Source: Pyricularia pennisetigena
Lineage: Eukaryota > Ascomycota > Sordariomycetes > Magnaporthales > Pyriculariaceae
DNA: 64,000 nucleotides
NCBI RefSeq assembly: GCF_004337985.1
Contig: NW_021940926.1
Coordinates: 1-64,000 of the forward strand
Direction: 5' to 3'
Shown one piece after another: positions 34,201-41,231 of this stretch. The translations under genes were made by a program, and so were the position numbers. Below the pieces are notes generated by a model. That model was not told where the DNA came from and ran no database searches. It saw nothing but the letters and a program-made list of their open reading frames with translations. The stretch's first letter is position 1. Each line of letters begins with the position of its first letter.

Positions 34201-35157
34201 AAATTCGGCCCAAAGCCGTTGGCAGTTTTCGGTCCACCAGGGAGCCGAGCTGCCCCTTTTTCCCGCCGGCGTACCCACGACCCACGTCACTTGCTCCCAT
34301 AAAGTTGTAAATTCAGCTACCCACGCGTCCAATGCGTAGCCATCGGCCGCGGATCCCGGGTCCGGCATATCTTGCATGCCAAAAGCAAGTAGCTCCGCGA
34401 ACTTTGGTAGCCGGTCGTCCCTAACTGAGACGTTGACCGCCTCCGGGCGGGGGACGCCGCGCGTCCGCAGCGTGGTATAAAGAGATTCGTGGTCGGAGCC
34501 TGTGTAAAGACTGCTGTCAACCACAGTTACCGTGCTGGGGAGGTTGGAAAAAACCATATCCAGTAAACCCCCGTCGCGGTGGGTGGGCACGCCGATATTT
34601 CCTGTAAAATGCATGCCCTGGGCTTGCGCCCATGCCGTCAGTTGATCCCCTCCGCGTGCGTCTGTGCGGCCTGGCTGGTATGCAGCAGCCGCTACGTTAA
34701 AATCGCCGCCTATCACCGTGGGTCCATTTGGCACGGTATTGCATACCATTTCCAGCGCGGCCTCAGTACCCGGAGCCCTATATACGTTAATAAACAATAT
34801 TCCGTTAATTTCGAGCCAAAGTACGTCCCGCGTATTTTGGCCCTGCGGTAACCGTCGTTGTGCGGCCCCTAGGGCTGCCCCCTTCTTGACGTAGGTGAGC
34901 ACCCGGGGCCGGAGCCCAGTCATGGCTTCGTAAGTGCTCGCGTGCCATTCGTCCACTGGCGCAAAGACATCATAGCCCGGGTGCGTTTGTGTAGTCGTCT
35001 TTAGCCCGCACCATGGCTCTTGGACGTTAACCAGGTCCACTTCTCTCTGGTGGCATAACTCCAACAGGCTCAGATGCACACCCATCCTTTTGCCTACGTT
35101 GGCCCAAACTACGTCGAGGCGTTCCCGCTGCATGTTGCCGAGCGAATATTTCGTCAT
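31270..35157 (-). CDS. LINE ORF2: endonuclease, reverse transcriptase, RNase H
   Basis: 1295 codons, uninterrupted. Domains in order: an APE-type endonuclease (VNVQEPWC near 45, GGDFN near 150, SDHES near 220), a reverse transcriptase (SPGIDGMT near 449, catalytic YADD at 668-671), an RNase H (YTDGSE near 967, then CPGHQGIPGNDRADELA near 1078), and a final CCHC knuckle (C-x2-C-x7-H-x4-C near 1196). It cuts target DNA and primes cDNA synthesis from it. The translation is identical to the ORF2 of copy 3. The start ATG overlaps the ORF1 stop as ATGA. All catalytic motifs are present, so it may be functional. Confidence 0.95.
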   Translation of the reverse strand: MTKYSLGNMQRERLDVVWANVGKRMGVHLSLLELCHQREVDLVNVQEPWCGLKTTTQTHPGYDVFAPVDEWHASTYEAMTGLRPRVLTYVKKGAALGAAQRRLPQGQNTRDVLWLEINGILFINVYRAPGTEAALEMVCNTVPNGPTVIGGDFNVAAAAYQPGRTDARGGDQLTAWAQAQGMHFTGNIGVPTHRDGGLLDMVFSNLPSTVTVVDSSLYTGSDHESLYTTLRTRGVPRPEAVNVSVRDDRLPKFAELLAFGMQDMPDPGSAADGYALDAWVAEFTTLWEQVTWVVGTPAGKRGSSAPWWTENCQRLWAEFQRVKRSAVNRANASAEEKAYTKGVRAAKREYWRHRIDQLRDDKDLWNMVGWLGAGPRLRSPPLVINGEQVSEPLAKAEALQREVLGRFSAEDDLQGDPLEAWSPDEAKIPWDTQVSAEEAERSCIGVTSTSPGIDGMTVRLLKAGWASLAEPVRRLYQRCLELGHFPAPWKKAEVAMLPKTGKKDRSSVRSWRPIALLSCIGKGLERLVARRIAWAIHDNGLLSCTHGGALPKRSATDLVCALAHDIEQALARGEEVTLVACDVQGAFDALLHGRLIRKMRSLGFSKMLLRFVINFLSGRQARVRLEGTTTGFRRLGCGTPQGSPLSPILYMLYLAYLVKNGAKWRLAYADDVLTWKSSPSLEENVRWLEDKLRDMHEIAAEEKIHFAAEKTEVIHITKKRHGRNPEIRINGRTVTPVQLPGGRRGQSASGAERYPGMRWLGFWFSRRLDGRRHVAERAAKAMAVAAHLKSFGAVRYGPPAAALRKAAVACVGSSATYAAEAWYNPAHKQRGLLKALNKPLVLAARAILPAYKTTPSSTVLRDAGLPSARVALAYTRLKYGARLRLADKGHPLVSRLRETPRARNSGHSATTLQTAAQLLPRIRRLELRAPRNAPDSRTDPTGGVPKEEAARRFIEWLDMVSPDDIVVYTDGSEKHENNCVQIGYGWAAFRAGLEFAAGSASITPESHVFDAEAIGALKGLQAAAKAQPGARIWICVDSTSVIWGLRGDAPRSSQWAFLEFHDLVDLLRKQGTEVRVRWCPGHQGIPGNDRADELAKAGSAGPPDPDPRAQQTTYSGAGTVLRAILSNIEKDWWRKELCERSPAYREWKFQYTPRKEPEELRLPRPLLGHYLAMRTGHGDFKAYHDRFNHQDANTSCAWCWKRTSPEHPVHCRYSRAVWRNWPWPDNDRPAGPPNRAQRWKFFQTSFGQPKSFEAFSIATNYFSARPRAARQRPARHERTLRLGTPIVNDSNSDEE

Positions 35158-35762
35158 ATCAATCGATGGGTTGCTTCCAAGTCTATCACATCAGCGGGGC
35201 AAGGTTCGGCAGCCGCTGCGTCCTCCTCTATTTCGGCTGCCCAAACGATCTCGTCTTGCACGCGTTCCTGTTCAGCCTGCAGGAAGTTGCGGATGTCCGC
35301 CCCTGCCGCCTCGCATGGCCGCGCTCTTTTGTTTGAAATGCTCGATCGGGAGCTCGAGGTTTGCGAATGCTGCGATGAGGTGCTTAGGACCGGGATTGCA
35401 GGTGCTGGCTTTCGGCGGGCCGCCTCAGCCCGGTCGTTGATAATCGCGGCACGGTTGGCACGTCCGATTCTGCGGATCCCCTTTAGTTTACGCTGTGAAG
35501 GTCGTTCAAGCTTCCCATTTACCACCAAAGGTCGGGCAGGGCAGTTCTCATGTCCGGATGGGAAATGGCCGTGGCAGTTAACGCATTTGGGGGCTGCCTT
35601 GCACGGCTCTTCCTCTGTCGCATGTTTTGCTTCACCACATATGCCGCAACGCGCTTGCCGTACGCAGCGACGTATTTCGCAATATCCCTGGCAGCCATCG
35701 TGGTGGTGTGTAATTTTGCGTGACTTTTCAACCTTGCATTTCCTACAGTAAACTATAGTCAC
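35154..35762 (-). CDS. LINE ORF1 C-terminal part with CCHC knuckles
   Basis: The frame includes VTIVYCRKCKVEKSRK, ARCGICGEAKHATEEEPC and KCVNCHGHFPSGHENCP, three Cys/His knuckles typical of LINE gag-like ORF1, then a charged C-terminus ending at the ATGA overlap with ORF2. The N-terminal part found in copy 3 is absent because sequence upstream of VTIVY is segment S. It therefore has no authentic start, and the complete ORF1 protein cannot be made from this copy. The knuckle order here probably reflects the ancestral element. Confidence 0.75.
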   Translation of the reverse strand: MTIVYCRKCKVEKSRKITHHHDGCQGYCEIRRCVRQARCGICGEAKHATEEEPCKAAPKCVNCHGHFPSGHENCPARPLVVNGKLERPSQRKLKGIRRIGRANRAAIINDRAEAARRKPAPAIPVLSTSSQHSQTSSSRSSISNKRARPCEAAGADIRNFLQAEQERVQDEIVWAAEIEEDAAAAEPCPADVIDLEATHRLI

Positions 35763-35776
35763 AGGGTTGGACCAGA

Positions 35777-36314
35777 CCCTCTAACGGACAGGCCAGCTAG
35801 AGCCCTCCTAGTCGCTGGATACCCAGCCTGCCACGTAAATACAAGGTTTGCACCTTAAGCCTACCGCATCCACAAAAAGGCCTCTTGATAGACCGACGCG
35901 CGCATCCGTCCTCTCCGGCTAAAATAGCGTCTCTTCCGCCTAACATGCCGACGACATCATCTGCCCCGGTGTACGTCCCTAGTGCGAGTAGAAAGCTTCG
36001 AAAAGCCGGCGACACCCCGTACATGTCCATCCACAGCTTAGTCCCCCGTTGGTTCCTGGGCTAGCCCAGCGCCACAATGTGGACATGAATGCAATCGAGT
36101 TCTTCCCGTCCTCCAGACCCGGCGCAGATTCCCAGTGCGAGTGAGAAGCATGGGGCGCCTCAGTCACACTATTCCACCACGGCCCACCGTCCACGGGGTG
36201 TACCAAGGGTGCGAACCAAGGCCGTGCCCACGTTTCTTGCTTCCCGTTACCCAAAGCCGTCTCCAGCAATGGGCCGACCACGTCTTGCTGTCGGGACCCT
36301 TTGGAGACTGCCGC
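35777..36314 (-). repeat. Segment S, copy 2
   Basis: 538 bp, GC-rich, nearly identical to 30415-30952. In both places it lies immediately 5' of the same 44-bp LINE ORF1 piece. It holds short open frames but no recognisable domain. It is absent from the full-length plus-strand LINE. Confidence 0.8.
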
Positions 36315-37481
36315 TGCTAGTATGCTGTTGTTAAAATTCTCGTTATAATTGTGAACGGAAATGCCCGATTGGCGACCGGATATGTGATGATCTCCAGCAA
36401 ATCTGTTTTTGACAAAGCCATTATGGCGAATAGATTTAGCAAACCGATTTGCTAACCAAAATTGGCCTCCCGGATTGCATGTCGGAGTTGCAAACAGACG
36501 AGAATAATGAGGAAAGTCGCTTACTCTTTTTGGCGTTGGATCCAAATGCGTTAAATTTGGAGCTGATTCGTATTCCGGAGCAGCAGGAATATAACCGAAA
36601 TTAAAAGCAATAAAAGCCGGTTAATTTGGTATTGGTGGGAAGGTAGAGATTGGTAGAATTCCGTAAAATAATATCGAAAAAGGGTCGCAATTGATTTGGA
36701 ATGGGGAGAGGGTTTGAGTTGGATCCAAATCAGGTTGCCACCCGACCATTTTGTTAATGGGAGGCTTGGGATATAAATTAGCAGAAGATGCGGTTGTGGA
36801 GAGTGAGGGCGATTCCGAAATGGGCTCGACCTTTTTAAAGGGCGAGGGTGACAGGCGTTCCATAAAATTCAAAATCCTGGTTTTAACATTTCGGTTTTGC
36901 TTACAAAATGGTTTGCCAGTACCATCCTTTTCCAACCCATTAAACATAATAGCAGGTATGCGGAAAATGTAACGTTTGATAGCTTCGATAAAATCCTCAA
37001 ACAGCTTTTTGTGCTGGTCTTTTTCCTCGGTTTTAATATAATAAACGTCCTGATAATATTTAATCAGGGCGTTTGTTATGTTCGAAGTCAGTTTTAACAC
37101 AATTTTATCGCATGGGATATCGATAAGAACAATATTTGCCTCGATATTAACATGATATAATTCGGGATCCGATTCGGATTTTGAACCTTTTCGCATCAGG
37201 GATGCCAAAATCCAAATGGTGTTCGGCGATAACAAAACTTTGCTAAGGTATATTTGATGTTCAGCAAGGCTATTGAGCGGCTTATTGGGTTTAATGCGTT
37301 TCAATGATTTTGTGAGCCACGATTCGATCCTGGACCCGAGAACGACAATTATGGAGGAAGGCTGCGGCGTAAAAGCCGCCACAGATTGAAACTGTATATT
37401 TGGTGGCATACTGGGCGAGTTGCGAAAAAGAGCAGCAAAGAAAAACGGGAATAAGTCAGGTGCAATTTCGACGTTAAACAT
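36315..37481 (-). pseudogene. Unknown gene with one nonsense codon, cut by LINE copy 2
   Basis: A 286-codon frame starts at ATG 37481 (MFNVEIAPDLFPFFFAALF) and meets TAA at 36621-36623. The same frame then continues open (PAFIAFNFGYIPAAPEYES) to 36315, where LINE segment S begins. A C-to-T change in a CAA codon would explain the stop. The protein has a mixed hydrophobic start, a helical middle and a Ser/Pro-rich second half. Base composition is AT-rich compared with the LINE. I recognise no family, and the 3' part beyond the insertion was not found. Confidence 0.45.
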
Positions 37482-37832
37482 TTTATAGTTTAACTAAGCT
37501 TGGCTTTGCTAGCCTTTCTGAAAATTATACGGAGTGTCCCGCCAAAATAAGCCCTTGAAAACCTGTATAACGGCGATATATATCGGCTTTTTCCGACCCC
37601 CATACCTCGAGCTCCTGCGCGTAAATTTAGCCAGTGCACGCGAGAATTTCCCTGTTATGGCAAAATGTGTTGTACTGTTATTTGACGCTGAAGTGAAATG
37701 AATTAAAATAATTTAGCAGCTATGTAGATTGGTTCAATTTGATTCCCGCAGCTTGTTTTAATCGAGAAGGATAAAGAAAAGTCTAAAACTGAGTTAACTT
37801 GCAATGATGACGCCCAATGCAACCATACCACC
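37482..37832. other. AT-rich spacer, nothing recognised
   Basis: Probable promoter side of the interrupted minus-strand frame. The last five bases (CCACC, 37828-37832) form the target duplication of the adjacent solo LTR. Confidence 0.4.
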
Positions 37833-38025
37833 TGTGACATTTGGACCATGAGATCACCAGACCCTAACCCTGACCCCTGACCAACGACCCACCAGGGTGA
37901 TACCTTTATCGACGTCGCGTCAAGCTCAGAACTTTGTTTGTTTCCTTTCCTCTCCTCAGAGTAGAATCTTCGTCGATAGGTGCCAATAGACTAGCTTCCG
38001 TGCTATGCTTACCCTGGCCGTGACA
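37833..38025 (+). repeat. Solo LTR, family 2, with CCACC target duplication
   Basis: 193 bp, starting TGTGACATTTGGACC and ending GGCCGTGACA. It is flanked by a perfect 5-bp CCACC duplication (37828-37832 and 38026-38030). Inverted copies lie at 47807-47999 and 53104-53296. It shares the TCTTCGTCGATAG block and GGCCGTGACA end with family 1, so the families are related. Confidence 0.9.
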
Positions 38026-38089
38026 CCACCTGTACGGCGTCCTCGCCTGTCACACCTATATTATTACCCTCCGTATATTATTTTATCAA

Positions 38090-38308
38090 TCAACGGAAAG
38101 AGTAATGATATCCATAACCATCACAACGACCCTGACAGCCTTGGTTGTTGGTGTCCGAAATGAACTTATACCCATTGCACCTTTTGCATAAAGAAACCTT
38201 CTATTTTCCGGATCCTTGGCACTGCGGACAGATCTCCCCGCATTCAGAACATTTTGTGACCCGGCACTGTTCTGACGAGCTACCAGCATCTGCGGATAAG
38301 TTCTTCAT
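38090..38308 (-). pseudogene. Small Cys-rich ORF with DnaJ-like CxxCxGxG motifs
   Basis: The minus frame from ATG 38308 reads MKNLSADAGSSSEQC, then TKCSECGEICPQCQGSGK, a TAG at 38203-38201, then KVSLCKRCNGYKFISDT and a GCQGRCDGYGYHYSF tail to TGA at 38090. CPQCQGSG, CKRCNGY and CQGRCDGYG resemble the zinc-binding CxxCxGxG repeats of DnaJ and related chaperones. No J domain or larger ORF is present. It is either a degraded gene with one stop or a small independent zinc-binding ORF. Confidence 0.4.
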
Positions 38309-39362
38309 TGGGGATAGCTTGAAATGGCGTGCCAAATGTCAGGAACAACGCCTACGAGTCTCTAACAAACCAAGGCGCATTTCGTGCTTATTTGTCAAGG
38401 TGGGGTGGACTTACATGTATGTTTGACTCTTTTTCCACTAATCGTCTTTGGCAGTAATAAGAGTGAAAGAGGCTGACGAGTTTCGGCCAAGCAAACAGAG
38501 TAAGTTCCGGGGAAAACGGGCTAGCATATATTGACATGCTTTGGATATTAATATGATAGCAAAAGGGTCGAGGAAGTGGGAGCAGAAGCCGCTAAATTTA
38601 TACAAACTCAACCCCCTACATCATTGACAGTAGCCCCACGTTCTGATTCCTGGTAGCTTGGTCAACGAGGAGGTGTATATGCTATTCAACACATCAAGGA
38701 GTTGTCATGGACCAAGATTGGATTGTGCGATGCTGTCAATACTGCCGGTGAAACCTATGATTCCAGATGCGAGGCAAAGAAGATCTGCTTGTATTTTCCC
38801 TGTCACACATTCCTTGAGCTACTTCGTTATCCTGCCCCTGTCCGGGTGGGTTGCTTGTCAGCCAAACGTGGGTGACGGGCTATCCAAGGGCCTTGAATCC
38901 ATCACAAATCCAAGTTGCAATGTTGGTGGCGGCTGTTGTTTTAGGGGGCCAGGGTGCAAGAAATGCTCCGTGCTGGGGGCCCATCCAGAAACGACAACAT
39001 TTGCACCAGGTTTGCCACTGAAAACAGCCTCCGTTGTAGGCCGTCGACGATTTTGTTACCGATGGTCCGCAATTTACATTTGCAAAGCCCTTTGCCCTGC
39101 TCTGCGAATATATTAGAGGTTAACAAAAGGAGGTTGTGCAGTTTCTAGGGACAAGATATTGGTGATATAATGTAAATAGGTGCAGCAAGTAATATTGTAA
39201 AATCACAACCCTGGACGTCATTTTATCTTTGTAGTAAGGTTAAATTGGTGCTATTTGGATGACGGCGATGGGTATTCAACCCAGAACCTCGGGATTGGAG
39301 TGAAATTGGTAATGCAGTACACCTTTTATACGGTAATATTAAAGCAATTACCTTGTTGGGCA
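38309..39362. other. No gene supported
   Basis: A 152-codon frame (38658-39116) begins at a non-ATG codon and has no domain. The stretch ends with the TTGTTGGGCA target duplication (39353-39362) of LINE copy 3. Confidence 0.4.
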
Positions 39363-39473
39363 CAAGCATCCTCCACATTCATGGGTCAGACCCACCTTTG
39401 TTAGCGATTCACACCCAAACACACCAATAAGCTTAACAGCTGAAGAATTTTCGCCCTCCGGGCGCCGGTCGTC

Positions 39474-40865
39474 ATGGCCTCACCAGAGGTCTCAAACCGC
39501 CGCGCGCGCCCGCAGAGCACGCCGCAGGCTTTTCCGCAGGGCCAGGCCGAGTCGGAACACGTATCTCTCGACACGCGCACCGCTAACGCGCCTGAGCCGG
39601 CCGGCCGCGGAAGGTACTCCAGCCTCCCGGCCCTGGCCATCAAAACACTGCAACAGGAGCTGGAAAACGTGGAAACAGTCGGCAGCTGGCTCGAAGAGGT
39701 TTTTGCAGCCAAGCTCGAAAGCTTACAGGCCCCGGAGGACGCCGCGCTTAGGAGAATTGTTCTCGAACTTGACGATGTGATCAGCGGCTGGTTCCTCAGT
39801 CGCACCCTCCCTGAAAAAGAGCGTTCGCGCTCTCCGTCGCGTTCGCCGACCAGTTCCAGCGAAAGGCGCAGCATCTTAATTACAAGGACGGGCACGGCGT
39901 CGTCGGCCTCTAAAGGCAAAGGCACGCCCATTAACAAATCGGTCACATGGGCCGAGCGAGCCGCCACGCCACCAGCGGCGGCCCCAATGCGAATTTTAAC
40001 CCCGGCCACGCGCTCGTACCCGATACGTACGACGCCCGGCAATGCACCTGACAGCTCCGCAGCTCCCTCCCAATCGGGCCGGGACCGCCCCCAAGCCCCG
40101 AAACGTTTGACAGAACAGCCGGCCAACCGCATCCTGATCCGCGTAAATGACAAATTGCGGATGGTGACGAGGGAGCCATACGCGGTAACCACCAAATTGG
40201 CCGAATTGGTCTCGGTGCCACACAGTGAAATCCCAAACGCCAAACGTACCCCCACGGGCTGGGGTGTTACGGTGGCCTCTGAGGAAACACGGCAAAAGCT
40301 CCTCAACCCCAGCGCGGTCAAGGCCATTATGGACGCATTGGACGCGCGGGAAGTCACTGTCCCGACAACCTGGCACACATACGCCGTCTCTGGAGTGCCC
40401 CGAACGCTCAATTGCCTGGACGGAAGAAAGGACGTACATGATGTAATCCAGGAGGAGATTACCGTGGCAGCAGGCCAGCAGCCAGTCAACTGGCACATTT
40501 CCAGGCATGGATACGACCCGCATTCGGCTGAGGGCACGTGGATAGTGTCTTTCCTCCAACCCGTAAAGCCTTTTCAGCTTTTTGGGGTGTCGGGGCGTGC
40601 GCGGAAGGTTGAAAAGTCACGCAAAATTACACACCACCACGATGGCTGCCAGGGATATTGCGAAATACGTCGCTGCGTACGGCAAGCGCGTTGCGGCATA
40701 TGTGGTGAAGCAAAACATGCGACAGAGGAAGAGCCGTGCAAGGCAGCCCCCAAATGCGTTAACTGCCACGGCCATTTCCCATCCGGACATGAGAACTGCC
40801 CTGCCCGACCTTTGGTGGTAAATGGGAAGCTTCTGGTCCAACCCTGTGACTATAGTTTACTGTAG
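39474..40865 (+). CDS. LINE ORF1, gag-like, truncated by displaced segment
   Basis: 463 codons beginning MASPEVSNRRARPQSTPQ. A Pro/Ser/Arg-rich N-terminus is followed by a region typical of LINE ORF1 (WHTYAVSGVP, then GTWIVSFLQP and LFGVSGRAR) and CCHC knuckles (ARCGICGEAKHATEEEPC; KCVNCHGHFPSGHENC). The first Cys pair (YCRKC) is missing between SGRAR and KVEKSRK, its expected place. Its 44-bp coding segment lies 3' at about 40833-40876, where it shifts frame and ends the ORF early. The product would bind LINE RNA to form the RNP; this copy likely makes a defective form. Confidence 0.85.
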   Translation: MASPEVSNRRARPQSTPQAFPQGQAESEHVSLDTRTANAPEPAGRGRYSSLPALAIKTLQQELENVETVGSWLEEVFAAKLESLQAPEDAALRRIVLELDDVISGWFLSRTLPEKERSRSPSRSPTSSSERRSILITRTGTASSASKGKGTPINKSVTWAERAATPPAAAPMRILTPATRSYPIRTTPGNAPDSSAAPSQSGRDRPQAPKRLTEQPANRILIRVNDKLRMVTREPYAVTTKLAELVSVPHSEIPNAKRTPTGWGVTVASEETRQKLLNPSAVKAIMDALDAREVTVPTTWHTYAVSGVPRTLNCLDGRKDVHDVIQEEITVAAGQQPVNWHISRHGYDPHSAEGTWIVSFLQPVKPFQLFGVSGRARKVEKSRKITHHHDGCQGYCEIRRCVRQARCGICGEAKHATEEEPCKAAPKCVNCHGHFPSGHENCPARPLVVNGKLLVQPCDYSLL

Positions 40866-40868
40866 GAA

Positions 40869-41231
40869 ATGCAAGGTGAACGACCTTCACAGCGTAAACT
40901 AAAGGGGATCCGCAGAATCGGACGTGCCAACCGTGCCGCGATTATCAACGACCGGGCTGAGGCGGCCCGCCGAAAGCCAGCACCTGCAATCCCGGTCCTA
41001 AGCACCTCATCGCAGCATTCGCAAACCTCGAGCTCCCGATCGAGCATTTCAAACAAAAGAGCGCGGCCATGCGAGGCGGCAGGGGCGGACATCCGCAACT
41101 TCCTGCAGGCTGAACAGGAACGCGTGCAAGACGAGATCGTTTGGGCAGCCGAAATAGAGGAGGACGCAGCGGCTGCCGAACCTTGCCCCGCTGATGTGAT
41201 AGACTTGGAAGCAACCCATCGATTGATATGA
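40869..41231 (+). CDS. LINE ORF1 C-terminal remainder, out of frame
   Basis: Continues the ORF1 sequence (ERPSQRKLKGIRRIGRANRA to ATHRLI) after the displaced 44-bp segment, in a different frame from 39474-40865. It ends in TGA overlapping the ORF2 ATG (ATGA at 41228-41231). This overlap suggests ORF2 is translated by termination-reinitiation. Confidence 0.7.
   Translation: MQGERPSQRKLKGIRRIGRANRAAIINDRAEAARRKPAPAIPVLSTSSQHSQTSSSRSSISNKRARPCEAAGADIRNFLQAEQERVQDEIVWAAEIEEDAAAAEPCPADVIDLEATHRLI

Larger units (their letters stand above)
31086..36314 (-). mobile_element. LINE copy 2 (Tad-type), minus strand, ORF2 intact, 5' chimeric with segment S
   Basis: Contains an intact ORF2 (35157-31270), the C-terminal part of ORF1 with its zinc knuckles, the 44-bp ORF1 piece in its expected place before KVEKSRK, and then 538 bp of segment S (36314-35777) instead of the ORF1 N-terminus seen in copy 3. 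The 5' edge at 36314 abuts an AT-rich reading frame, giving a 5'-truncated insertion. The 3' tail is lost at the N at 31085. Confidence 0.85.

Noticed and set aside
39265..39330. tRNA-like B-box string near GGTATTCAACCC
   Set aside because: No matching acceptor stem or cloverleaf could be drawn on either strand.
39401..40537. 378-codon minus-strand frame opposite LINE ORF1
   Set aside because: Non-ATG start, no domain, and it mirrors the GC-rich ORF1; shadow frame.
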